Shown here piece after piece: positions 42,201 to 52,326 of a stretch of 64,000 bases of DNA. Position 1 is the first letter of the stretch. Each line of letters opens with the position of its first letter. The notes beneath the pieces are model-generated. The model was given only the letters and a program-made list of their open reading frames with translations. It did not search any database and was not told the origin of the DNA. Location: positions 186,001 through 250,000 of the forward strand of contig OAPG01000023.1 of NCBI GenBank assembly GCA_900208305.1, read 5' to 3'. The translations under genes and the position numbers were made by a program. Source of the stretch: Melanopsichium pennsylvanicum. Its lineage: Eukaryota > Basidiomycota > Ustilaginomycetes > Ustilaginales.

Positions 42201-44728
42201 TTGATGCAGAGGAGAAGTGGGGTCGTTCGGGCCGAAAATCTGATTCTTTGGACTGCACTGCATTGGCATACAATCCACTCCGCCGGGGCGTCCACGTTTG
42301 CAGCGAAACCCTGGATAACAGTCGAATCGTGCCCAGCCGGCCCACATCTTGTACGTGTTTGAAGGAGTCGTGATCCGAGTGTATTTTAGCTATTGTATGC
42401 TGTGCGGCGCCATGCTATATCAAAGGGCGTTCCTTTACAGCAACAGCAATGGACTGAAACAAGATGCATGTTGTTGCAGTTTGACGGTTTGCCACGAAAT
42501 TTTTCTGTTTTTAGAACAAGAAAAATAAGGGCCCCACAAGCTGCATGGATGTGGAAAAAAAGGAAAGTAAAGGGGAAAAAAAAGGAAAGCCCTCTTCTCA
42601 CGCCGCTGGTCGCATCCGCAAGGGCAAGGGGGGACTGCGCTGCACTGGGCTGCACATGGGAACATGTCAGAAAAAGAGGGGAAAATGGACATGCAAGTCA
42701 ATCGGGCTACACGTTCAAGATTCAAGCATGATATTGTAAGCGTCCCCAATCCACAGACTCAAGCTGTCTTGCTCATGTGCTGTCTTTACCAAGCCTTTGC
42801 CAGATTCTTAAGCTTCGAAAGATGTAGCCAGCAACAACATTGCCGCGGCTTAGGGCCGTGTACGACCCTAGTACAGCGTGGCACATATTGCTGCATTCTG
42901 TAGGATCAATGCCACAAGCTGCTGTCGAGTAATCTGAATAAATAGGCACGTGGCACGATTGAGGCGGTAAGTTCATTTTCGAGTTTAATGAGATATTAGA
43001 TGTTAGGCCGTATCACCTGTATCTTTTTGGACAATAACAAAACGGGTCTCGAATCGGCTCCATTCTGACTCGATGGACCGATCAACCCTAAACCCATTGA
43101 GCGCGGAATTTGAAGCGAAATCCAAAACCCTTTGTCCACCATTTCACAGCTTTGGCTCAACCCTCGCTCTCAGCTTGGATTGTCGGCATCTCTTACGGGC
43201 GGCAACAAGACTGGGAAGCTGTAAGAGGGTTGAGGGTATCGTATCGCTTCATCTCTGCCTCCGCTTAAAGCTTCAACTTTCACCGCCCAACAAGATTTAT
43301 CATAGGCATCACAAACACGCTCTGGTGCCTCCTATTCGTTCGTCCCTTTCAACCCTGGTCCCTACCTGCCCACCGCAAACACTCTCTCGCTTGACGTTAC
43401 ATGGCCTGTTTTCGCTTTGCTCTCGCTTGTTGTTTGTGCTTCTATTTTCCCTCCCCTTTTGTCAGCTGTCAAACTCTGCGCTCGCCGCCGCTTCGATCCA
43501 TCTTGCGTTGACTCTCGCCTGCCGCTCGGTCTTGGTTATCTTTTTGCACCTTTTTCATACGCATAGCCCATTCGTCCTGAGCCCTCTCCCTTGTCCTGTT
43601 CATCTCGACACCCTCGGCCCTTGCAATGCATTTGGGCAGATGATCCCTTCATCCCCTCAACCCTGATCCCCTTGCGTGTTCAGTTTATGTCTGCCCGTCG
43701 TCCCTTCGCTCCGCAAATACAACCAAGCCGCTTTCAGCCCAGCTCATGTTTTTCAGTTTTCATCGCCGGCTCAGCAAACGGGATGAGACAATTCTCCCCC
43801 TCCCCTAGCCACACCCTGTTACCCTTTTGCCACACGCACGCGCAGGCGCCTCTATCTGCACGCTGCTTACACTTTGTCATTCCTTGGGCCAGAGCATCTA
43901 GTTGTATGTCTAGCCCGAATTCCCCTCAGCGCTGCCACTCCGATGCTCTCGTTCGCCTTGATCGGTTCTCGCTTTTGATCTGCCAATGTAAGCAGACCCA
44001 ATAACAAAGCTCTGGCTGGCTGTTCAAGAGTGCGTATCAGAATCCGTCAAGGCAGTCGTCAAATGCCGCGCGGCTTTCACCAATGTGCCTGATTCAAGTA
44101 ATAGCTCGTTGATCTATGCTGTTACACACGCCGTCCTGTTACCCACTCCGTACATCACATATTGCCCTCCTGCCCATGTGCGCATCCGCTCCTCGGTGTT
44201 GCGCACGCCGCACTCTATGGTTCAATGTCTCGAGAACGGCGCTCCTTCGTATTGAGATATGGTCTTCATACTACCTCAGACTACCACTGGTCAACGTGGT
44301 CAAGCAGCAGCGAAATCCCCTCAGCCCACCAACGACACTTCAGCCACATACACTCTCGTTTTATTCTCTGTCCCACAAAGCTCCCTTTCTCATTTGTCGC
44401 AGGTCTTGGCTAACTGTCTAATGTACAGCCAAGAAGCCCTGATTGCCTCTTCGGTTGCTCCGCTCTCATGTCCCTCTCACTTGCTTATACATCTCAATCC
44501 CGCCCTTGCCCTCGTCCCTGTGCCCATCATGGATCCTCATGAGCGCTGTCCGACGCAGCGACCCCATCCAAGAGTATAAAGACCCTCGAGCTCCTTGAAC
44601 CGTCACCTGTCTTGCCCCCTTGTATCCTTACCTCTCCGTCACACACTTCCTCGCCCCTTCCCTTCTCACTGGCTTCGGCTTGATCTCGTCTAGACAGCTC
44701 GATCGATACCAGCTCGTCCTTCACCGTC
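39290..44728. other. 5.4-kb intergenic region without a supported gene
   Basis: Despite its length I find no convincing protein or RNA gene. 39290-39830 is the upstream region of the DOMON gene, with a run of nine G at 39714-39722. A poly(A) run lies at 41079-41091 and A-rich tracts at 42555-42592. 43100-44720 is strongly CT-rich with long pyrimidine runs and is probably the promoter and long leader of the ATPase gene. The 197-codon frame at 43073-43666 within it is Leu/Ser/Pro-biased in the way CT-rich DNA produces by chance. Confidence 0.4.
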
Positions 44729-47700
44729 ATGTCTGAGTCAAAGTCTGTTTCTGACTTCGACCTCGAGAAGGAGCAGATCCACGAGACTCCTTCCGACCAG
44801 AGTCATGTCGAGCTCGCCGGCCCCTCAGTGGGTTTCCGCGAGGGTATCAAGGTGCCCCGCACTCAGACTACTCGGTCTCACATCCCCATCGGTTTCCGCA
44901 CACTAAGCATCCAAGTTTACGAATCTCAGGGTATCGAGGCCGGTAAGGGCGACAAGAAAGATCAGTCCGATGCTGACTTTTTCGGTTCACTCGACTACCA
45001 CACTGTCGATGCCAATGCTCTCGCTCAGCGCTTCAATGTTCACCCCGACTCGGGTCTCGACGGGGCTGCCGCAACTCGTCGTCTCGAGCGCAATGGAAAG
45101 AACGTTCTGACCCAAAAGAAAAACAAGTACTGGCTCAAGCTGTTCAACTACACCTTTGGCGGTTTCTGCTCTATTCTCTGGATCGGTGTCATCGTCTTCT
45201 TCATCTCTTGGAAGCCTCTCGGTAACCCTCCCCAGGCATACAATTTGGCGCTTGCCATCGTCGTTTTGATTGTCATCTTCTTCCAGGCTCTCTTCAACGC
45301 GTTCCAGGATTGGTCCACGCAGAAGGTGATGAACTCGATTCTCCATCTGCTGCCCGAGAACGCCACCGTCATCCGCGATGGCGAGCACAAGACCATCTCT
45401 GCTTCAGACCTCGTGGTTGGTGATGTGTGCATCCTGTCCACCGGAAACAAGGTTCCTGCCGACATGCGTATCATCAAGGCTTCCGCCGATCTCAAGTTTG
45501 ACCGAGCCGTCCTCACTGGTGAATCGGAAGAGATCCCCGGTACAGTCGAGCCCACTGAGACCAACTTCTTGGAGACCAGGAACATCGCTTTCCTCGGTAC
45601 TCACGTTTGCAACGGTAATGCCACCGGTATCGTTGTTCTCACTGGTCAACGCACCGTCATGGGCCGCATCAACAAGCTCACCAACGACGACAAGGATAAG
45701 CCCACCCAGCTTCAGAAGGAGATCTCGCGCTTTGTCAAGATTATAATCTGCCTTACCGTCACAGTCGTCCTCATCATGCTCATCACATGGCTTGCTTGGT
45801 TGAGGAGGGACCACCCCGCTTTCCTTAGCACTGTCGGTATTCTCACTAACCTCATGTCGCTCGTCGTTGCCTTCGTTCCCGAAGGTATGCCCGTCGCCGT
45901 CGCTCTTACTCTCTCGCTCGTCGCTCGTCGCATGCGTGATGTCAAGGTTCTCCCCAAGTCGCTTTCCACCGTCGAGACGCTGGGTTGCGTTAACGTCATT
46001 TGCTCGGACAAGACTGGTACCCTGACTGAGAATAAGATGTCGGTAAACTCGATCGGCTTCGTCGACAACGAGTGCGTCCGCTCCGAAGTAGCCAGCCTGG
46101 AAAATACTTTTGCTTTCGGCGAGCTCAAGAAAGGCATGGCTCTTTGCAACGACGCATTCTTCGACCCTGCCAGCAGTGCTGTCTTGCCCTCGGAGCGCAC
46201 TGTCAACGGCAACGCAACCGATGCCGCGGTACTTCGTCTGTCTGCTGCGCTTTCGGGAGCTGACGAGATCAAAGCCGCGTATCAGCGCGTGTACGACATC
46301 CCCTTTAACTCGAAGAACAAATTCATGCTCACGGTGATGCGATCCAACGATCAGTCCACCGCTGCCAACTTTCCGGACGACATGTACGTCAAGGGTGCCC
46401 CCGATGTTCTCTTGCCACGCATCTCTCACTTCTACTCTGCTTTTGATGGCGAGGTCAAGGTTTTCGACGAGACTGCTCGTACTCAACTTGTGCATATGCA
46501 AGAGACTTGGGCTCGTCGCGGTGAACGTGTGATTCTCCTCGCCAAGCGTTCGTTCAGCGCCAGCTTCAAGTCCGGCACTGCTGACTATGAGCAGGAAGTT
46601 GTTTCGGCTAGTGAGAGTGATCTTGTTGTTATCGGTTTGCTCGGTATTATGGATCCTCCCCGTTCCGACATCCCACACACTGTTGCCGAGTGTCGCAGAT
46701 CTGGTTCACGTTTTTTCATGGTCACAGGTGATTTCTCCCTCACTGCGGCTGCTATCGGCAAGATGGTTGGTATCTTTACCCACAACGGCGAACCGGATCG
46801 CATAGCCGATTTCGAGCTTAAGAACCGGTCCCACTCTGACGGCCCCATTTACACCGAGAAGCAGCTCAAGAAGCTCAACGGACCCAAGGATTTCATCGAA
46901 GCCTCGCTTCTCGTCGAAGGCAAGGAGATTCCCGCCATCACTCAGCCCCAATGGGACATCATCTGCAGGTATGAAGAGATTGTGTTCGCCCGAACCACCC
47001 CTGAGCAGAAGCTCAAGATTGTCAACGAGCTCCGTGACCGAGGATGCGTTGTCGCTGTTACTGGAGACGGTGTCAATGATGCACCCGCACTCAAGGCCGC
47101 TGACGTTGGTATCGCAATGGTTTCCGGCTCAGATGTCGCCATGGAGGCTGCAGACTTGGTTCTGATGGGTGACTTCAGCTCGATTGTTCAGGGTATCAGG
47201 CTTGGTCGACTGGTATTCCAAAACTTGCAAAAGGTGATTTCGTACCTTCTTCCCGCAGGTTCGTGGTCCGAGGATTGGCCGGTGATTCTCAACGTCTTCA
47301 TGGGTGTCCCTTTACCCTTGAGTTCGTTCCTAATGATTATCATTTGCTGTTTCACCGACTTGGTTTGTTGTCTCACTCTGATCTTTGAAAAGGAGGAGTT
47401 CGACTTGCTTTCTCTTCCACCGAGGAACCCACGTTCGGATCACTTGATCAATAAAGCCATCTATGGCCAGAGTTACCTCTTTATTGGTATGATGGAGACG
47501 CTTACTGCACACTCGATGTTCTTCCTGTACATGTGGAAGCATGCCAGGATCCCGGTCAAGGACATGTTTTTCGCTTTCGAAAAGTTCAAAGAAGGTTTCC
47601 ACGGGTACACCGACGCTGAACTCAACCAATTCCTTGCCACCGGTCAGTGTGTCTATTTTGTCACGCTCGTCATCGTTCAATGGGGTAATTTGCTCTCGGT

Positions 47701-47974
47701 TCGAAACAAGAGGTTGTCCATCTTGCAGGCCGATCCTATCAGGAAAGAGCGTAGAAACTTTTACCTCGTCCTCGGCCCTCTCGCAGCTTTGGTTATCGCC
47801 ATCTTTGTCACCGAGGTCAAGGGCATCCAGAATCTCTTCGGTACAGCTTCGATCCCAATCGAATTCTGGTTCATTCCCATTCCCCTTGCAATCGGCATCT
47901 TGGTCATGGACGAAATAAGGAAGTTGCTCGTCAGGACTTTCCCCAATAGCATTGTTGCCAAGATCGCATGGTAA
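44729..47974 (+). CDS. P-type ATPase of the fungal ACU / Na,K-ATPase-like group, 1081 aa
   Basis: This is an ATP-driven cation pump. Motifs: TGES (263-266, phosphatase loop), PEGMP (384-388, ion-binding fourth membrane helix), DKTGT with phosphorylated D427, the nucleotide-binding domain, and TGDGVNDAPALK in the hinge (near 47064). Ten membrane helices can be placed, two before TGES, two around PEGMP and about six at the C-terminus. PEGMP differs from the PEGLP of sarcoplasmic calcium pumps and the PEGLL of animal Na,K pumps. The N-terminus ('SHIPIGFRTLSIQVYE', 'DYHTVDANALAQRF') fits the ACU ATPases described in Ustilago maydis and some yeasts, which take up K+ and Na+ with high affinity. An ENA-type sodium efflux pump is less likely. 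It is a single exon, and the start ATG at 44729 follows a long CT-rich leader. Confidence 0.85.
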   Translation: MSESKSVSDFDLEKEQIHETPSDQSHVELAGPSVGFREGIKVPRTQTTRSHIPIGFRTLSIQVYESQGIEAGKGDKKDQSDADFFGSLDYHTVDANALAQRFNVHPDSGLDGAAATRRLERNGKNVLTQKKNKYWLKLFNYTFGGFCSILWIGVIVFFISWKPLGNPPQAYNLALAIVVLIVIFFQALFNAFQDWSTQKVMNSILHLLPENATVIRDGEHKTISASDLVVGDVCILSTGNKVPADMRIIKASADLKFDRAVLTGESEEIPGTVEPTETNFLETRNIAFLGTHVCNGNATGIVVLTGQRTVMGRINKLTNDDKDKPTQLQKEISRFVKIIICLTVTVVLIMLITWLAWLRRDHPAFLSTVGILTNLMSLVVAFVPEGMPVAVALTLSLVARRMRDVKVLPKSLSTVETLGCVNVICSDKTGTLTENKMSVNSIGFVDNECVRSEVASLENTFAFGELKKGMALCNDAFFDPASSAVLPSERTVNGNATDAAVLRLSAALSGADEIKAAYQRVYDIPFNSKNKFMLTVMRSNDQSTAANFPDDMYVKGAPDVLLPRISHFYSAFDGEVKVFDETARTQLVHMQETWARRGERVILLAKRSFSASFKSGTADYEQEVVSASESDLVVIGLLGIMDPPRSDIPHTVAECRRSGSRFFMVTGDFSLTAAAIGKMVGIFTHNGEPDRIADFELKNRSHSDGPIYTEKQLKKLNGPKDFIEASLLVEGKEIPAITQPQWDIICRYEEIVFARTTPEQKLKIVNELRDRGCVVAVTGDGVNDAPALKAADVGIAMVSGSDVAMEAADLVLMGDFSSIVQGIRLGRLVFQNLQKVISYLLPAGSWSEDWPVILNVFMGVPLPLSSFLMIIICCFTDLVCCLTLIFEKEEFDLLSLPPRNPRSDHLINKAIYGQSYLFIGMMETLTAHSMFFLYMWKHARIPVKDMFFAFEKFKEGFHGYTDAELNQFLATGQCVYFVTLVIVQWGNLLSVRNKRLSILQADPIRKERRNFYLVLGPLAALVIAIFVTEVKGIQNLFGTASIPIEFWFIPIPLAIGILVMDEIRKLLVRTFPNSIVAKIAW

Positions 47975-48608
47975 AAGTACGAAAGAGAAAATGATCTTGT
48001 TTAGTTTGATCAATGTTACGAAAGATAGATGAAAGAATATACCCAATTTTTCACTCCTGTGCGAGCTGCATATACAGTACCGGGCAACTTTTAATATACC
48101 ATACATGCGCTATGTTGCAAAAAGCCTTGCAGAAGATGTCGTTGTTTGTTTGTAGAGAGCCACAAACTAGAGTCGCTCGAGTGATTTTGCATATCTATTT
48201 GGTTGAGCTATGGGGCGTAAATGTTCAACAGTATGCTTACTTGGTTCATGATAGGTAGGAATAGCTCTTGCATGGAAGCATGGCCTTAGAAACACAAGCC
48301 GGATTTAGGAGAAATGTAGATGAGACTTCTGCAAGATGGTAACGAAAAAGGGAAAAGAGGGGGCGCTAGGTTATCTATTAAACATGACGTTCTTCAGAAC
48401 CCATTTGGCACCACCTCACATATTTTACCAATCTCTTGTGAAACATGATATGCAAAGATTTTTCAGCAAAGACAGATGGATGCTTCTTTGTTTGTTTGTC
48501 ACAATGCAGACCAGGTAATTAGCTTGATGTCACACAGCAGAGACTTGTATGAATGAATTGAAGTTGGAAATGCTATCCCATTGAATTGACAATACAGGTA
48601 TTGGGAAG
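47975..48608. other. 3' flank of the ATPase gene
   Basis: No gene is seen. The composition shifts to CpG-poor from about 48370 towards the repeat cluster. Confidence 0.35.
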
Positions 48609-49248
48609 TGTCAGGGGCCAATGTGCCTAACTTGAGATTTGATTTGATATCTGATAAAACCGGGGGTTTTATTGTGTTTCTGTTAAGGCTGTAGGGTCTA
48701 GGTACCGCTGGGCGGCTACAGCCGGAATAGGGTCTACGGGTACGGAGAGGTTGTAGGCGTAGGCGACACAGGCGGTCGGGGGTCAGAGCACACTACTGCG
48801 TTGCTATAGAGCTAACTAAGTAATACATGCAACGAGGTCTGGAGGCAACCTCATGTCAGGCGGGGGCAGGGTGGTAAGGTCCAAGAACTATCGACCACCT
48901 CCCATGCCAACTGCGGTAACTACCTCCCACTGTGGTGCTACAATGTTAGATTGCCAACGGCCGTATGCTGCTTACGGAGGGGCCAGCCGCGGTTGGACGG
49001 TAGGAGGGTCGTGTTAGGCCAACCGCTCCTCTGCAAGGGATCCGGAGAGGGTCGGTTGTGGCTTGATTGCGACGGTTGCTCAATTGGGAGGGGGGGCCAA
49101 GCGCCCACTCTTTGGACTACGGTTGGTGGGGCACTAACAGCAAGTGTCCCACCAAAAACAGCTGAAAACCCACCCCTTTACTGGAACTCAATATGGTACC
49201 CAATAAAATCAAGGGTTTCATCCAGACTCATTCTGAGTCCCTGTAACA
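48609..49248 (-). repeat. Decayed chromovirus LTR interrupted by LTR-B
   Basis: The left end (48609-48680, TGTCAGGGGCCAATGTGCC...) and right end (49141-49248, ...CCTGTAACA) match the two ends of the relic at 14558-15493. About 750 bp of that relic has no counterpart here; instead an LTR-B copy in minus orientation occupies 48681-49139. Insertion was therefore accompanied or followed by a deletion. Confidence 0.7.
48681..49139 (-). repeat. LTR-B copy C, minus orientation, no target duplication
   Basis: It runs from TGTTAAGGCTGTAGGG to GGGCACTAACA and is the reverse complement of the copies at 19866/29564 and 29896-30325. It is more diverged and slightly longer (459 bp). The flanking five bases (GTTTC and GCAAG) do not match. 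Confidence 0.85.
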
Positions 49249-49561
49249 GAAGGCTAGAGCTTGCATGAGAGGTATCTACACAGTGATGTTGATCAGGAAT
49301 AATCTACTGGTATTGAGTGGTGCTCCCCTCAGGGTGATACAGCTATATAATACAATTGACAACCTCCAGGAAGATGTGCACTGGAGGCCAGGGGAAGGTA
49401 GGGGAAAGGTAGCAGGCTGCAGCACTGACCACACAGGTCACATGGGTGCCACAGGATTCCTGCAGGATGCTCAAGAGATGTGGAGGTGCCAAGTGCAATC
49501 TTGCCAAGACCACCGCAATGGCTCCTCCCTTTATTGGGTGTGGCATGGCAGGGTCCTAACA
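49249..49561 (+). repeat. Repeat family C, second copy
   Basis: It matches 19715-19865 followed by 29565-29693, without the nested insertions. It contains GCTATATAATAC and ends GGGTCCTAACA. The left end abuts the LTR relic directly. Confidence 0.7.
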
Positions 49562-50328
49562 GTTGTACCATGCCAGCCAGCTATCTGTTCCCTTTTGCCA
49601 AGGATGTCATTGTTATTCTAGATGATATCAGTTGCTGACAGCAGGTTTGCAGTTCAGATGGAGAAAAAAAAAGTATCCTCATCACACAGTTGTAACATTG
49701 ATAAACACACACTGTGGAGGCTACTTGCTGCAAGCATTGTGAGACATCAGGATACATTGCAACCTATTCCTGTTACAATGCCATGGGTATAACAACTGTG
49801 AGATATTTTGACTTTACTTTGGATGCATATCTTGATCGCATCCACTCTCCACTTTTTTTTTTGGATTCTTTATTCAGTGCATCATTTGTCACCCAACATC
49901 ACAGATAGCACTTTAAAGCATCCAAGATTTAGACCTCTTGCCCCTCTAAGTTACATAGAAAAAAAAATACAAACAGCTATCTCATACTTTCATTAGACCA
50001 CCCCTTACCCTCCCCCAATCAATGAAACAATGTTTACCCATGATAGAAAAAGAGTTTGCTTGCTTTTGCGAAAAAAAGGAGAGACTTGCATCGAGTATTA
50101 CACTAAGTTATAGATATAGAGTACAGAAAAAAAAACCGAGAAAGAGAGAGAGAGAGACAAATGTTCATAGATACACTAGAGCGGGAAATACGAGAGAGAT
50201 CAAAAAAAGCTTTACATGGATCGAGACTAGTCGGGCTCGCAGCAGAGGTAGGTAGCCACGAAAAGTCGGATGATGGTACAATATCCCGACCGACCGAGTA
50301 ACAAGAAATCAAGGAGTGAGGAAAGCTC
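49562..50328. other. CpG-poor DNA and 3' flank of the bZIP gene
   Basis: No gene is seen. A-rich runs at 49664-49673 and 49961-49970, a T10 run at 49853-49862 and a GA run at 50142-50156 lie here. The right part is probably the 3' untranslated region of the gene at 50329. Confidence 0.35.
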
Positions 50329-52326
50329 TTAGACCTTGATACCGTTAGCACCTCCTGCAGCGGCAGTAGGACCATTGTTGGCTTTTGACATACCGTCAGC
50401 GCTGGCAGAGCTCCACTCTCTCTCGTGCTTGATGCCGTTCGCGTTACCTCCTCCACCTCCTGAATTCAAAACGTCACCTTCGGATCTTGGCCTTCCACCC
50501 TGCTGTTGACGTGGGTCGAAACCTGGTCCCAATTGAGGAGGTCCTCGCTGTCCATCGTGAGGTGCGTATGCTGGACCCATCTGCTGTCCCGGTGGCCCAC
50601 TGACTTGACCTGGATGCATGTACGCCGGATGAGGCGCAACCACGCCCATACCCATCGATCCAGGTGCCATGGAATGGTGCATGTCCGACCCACCGTGCGG
50701 TCCCATTGGCATGCCCATCGGCATCATCGACGGCATTGATGGTAAGGGTGCACCGCCCGTCGCTTGAACGAGTTGAGATTTAAGGAACATGTTCTCGTTC
50801 CTCAGAGCCGAAACGGTGTTTTGCAGGTTTTCGTTGTCGTTCTGGAGGTACTCAACTTTGGCCTGGAGCGAAGCAAGCCACGCTTTTTTGCGTTGACGAC
50901 ACTTGAGCGCTGCTTGACGGTTGCGTTCCAGGAAGTTTTTGCGCTTCTCATCCATGCCGCCTTTGGAATCCTTGTCGTCGCCATCGTCGTCAGAGTCCCA
51001 GTGCTGATCATCGTCGTCGCCATTGTCAGAGATGAGCGAGGAGCCTCCGCCACGGTAGGCTATAGATATGTCCTTGGTGTTGGCACTGGTGGTAGCCGCA
51101 GCATTGGCGCCCTTCTTACCGCCCTTTGCGGTCTTGGCAGCCTTGGCTGGAGGAGGCGCAATCATCGACTTGTTTGCCGCGTTGGCAGCCGCAGCGTTGT
51201 CATCAGCCGAACCGCTCTTCTTTCTCTTGTTCGCACCATGCGGTTTTGCATCTTCCCTACCCTTGGCACCTTTCTTACCCGCGGGTGGCTTGGACTCGTA
51301 AAGACTGGTGCCTGTTGCAGTAGCAGCTCCTTTTGCTTTCGACATTTCCTGGTGAGCCCGGCTCAACAAGAACAATCCACTCGCCGCGTTCTGTTGGTCA
51401 CCGCCTAGATCCTTGGTCATCATCTGTGGACTGACGCTTTGAGAGATGCTTCTGTCGCTGTCTGTACCTTTGACTTCTCCTTTCAACTTTGATCCACCTG
51501 GCTTACCTGTTTCCCCGAAGGAGCGAGAAAATGCGAGATCGAATGCATTGTGAACATTGTCACCACTGGGCTTGCCGGCGAAAGACTGAGGTTGTGTGCT
51601 CAACCCTGGGCCGTTGACTGGTTCGCCACCTACGGCTGTGGCTGCAGCAGCAGCGTTGGTCAGCGCCGAGAGCGTGTTGGGTGTGATGGTGGCGGCGCTC
51701 GTCGAGGCTCCCGACGTATTGTTTACCATGGCTGCAAGGAACGCAGCGGTGTTAGGAGAGGGTGGAGGGAAGCTCATACCTCCGCCGAGTGGAGTCAAAC
51801 CTGTCTTGAAGTTGGACAGATCTGGGGTGAAGCCGGTGCGGAAGGAGTTGGGGTCAAAGTGGCTGCTCTGTGGGCCGGCGAGCATGGCTGGAGAGAGTGG
51901 ACCGGAGCGAAGGGAAGAGGTTAGTGCGGCAGACCAGGGGTAAGGGTTGCTCTCTCCTGCGGGTGAGGTGATGGATGCAACAGGAGGAAGAAAAGGTTTG
52001 GGCGTGGAGCCGGACTCGTTGGGTGAAGTCTGAGTTTTTGAGTTGGAAAAGGTTCGGTCACGATACGCTGCGCCAGGGCGAGTGGACAGGGGCGGAGTGG
52101 AAACGTTGGATTTGGCGTCTGCCTTAAAGTCGGAGCGACGGTCGACCGATTCGCTGGAAGTTGGACCGGAGGAAAAGGATTTCTCGAAGGGGTTGGGTTC
52201 GAGGTGATGTTTGGCGGTGGATCGGAGGGGGGAGCTGCGTCGGATGGGTTTGGCCGGTGGCCTTGTGGCGGTAGCTGGTCGAGGTGAACGTATGGCAGCG
52301 AGTTGAGGGGATTGTACGGCCATCAT
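50329..52326 (-). CDS. Atf1/CREB-type bZIP transcription factor, 665 aa
   Basis: This is a nuclear DNA-binding factor of the stress-activated MAP-kinase type in fungi. The basic region 'NFLERNRQAALKCRQRKKAW' (about residues 455-475) has the ATF/CREB pattern, and is followed by a leucine zipper to about 520. Near the N-terminus 'LEPNPFEKSFS' matches the conserved Aft1 HRA motif, and 'SGLFLLSRAHQEMSK' near residue 325 matches the HRR region. The rest is Ser/Pro/Ala-rich, with several SP/TP sites that a MAP kinase could use. The C-terminal third is Gly/Pro/Met-rich low complexity. Two ATG codons stand in tandem at 52326 and 52323; I use the first. It is a single exon. In other fungi such factors control osmotic, oxidative and sexual responses, so the role here is inferred. 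Confidence 0.88.
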   Translation of the reverse strand: MMAVQSPQLAAIRSPRPATATRPPAKPIRRSSPLRSTAKHHLEPNPFEKSFSSGPTSSESVDRRSDFKADAKSNVSTPPLSTRPGAAYRDRTFSNSKTQTSPNESGSTPKPFLPPVASITSPAGESNPYPWSAALTSSLRSGPLSPAMLAGPQSSHFDPNSFRTGFTPDLSNFKTGLTPLGGGMSFPPPSPNTAAFLAAMVNNTSGASTSAATITPNTLSALTNAAAAATAVGGEPVNGPGLSTQPQSFAGKPSGDNVHNAFDLAFSRSFGETGKPGGSKLKGEVKGTDSDRSISQSVSPQMMTKDLGGDQQNAASGLFLLSRAHQEMSKAKGAATATGTSLYESKPPAGKKGAKGREDAKPHGANKRKKSGSADDNAAAANAANKSMIAPPPAKAAKTAKGGKKGANAAATTSANTKDISIAYRGGGSSLISDNGDDDDQHWDSDDDGDDKDSKGGMDEKRKNFLERNRQAALKCRQRKKAWLASLQAKVEYLQNDNENLQNTVSALRNENMFLKSQLVQATGGAPLPSMPSMMPMGMPMGPHGGSDMHHSMAPGSMGMGVVAPHPAYMHPGQVSGPPGQQMGPAYAPHDGQRGPPQLGPGFDPRQQQGGRPRSEGDVLNSGGGGGNANGIKHEREWSSASADGMSKANNGPTAAAGGANGIKV

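Noticed and set aside
43073..43666. 197-codon open frame upstream of the ATPase
   Set aside because: The composition is Leu/Ser/Pro from CT-rich DNA, there are no recognisable domains, and it lies in what looks like a promoter and leader.
45404..46678. 424-codon antisense frame within the ATPase gene
   Set aside because: It is a mirror of a strongly codon-biased gene; the sense strand has all P-type ATPase motifs.
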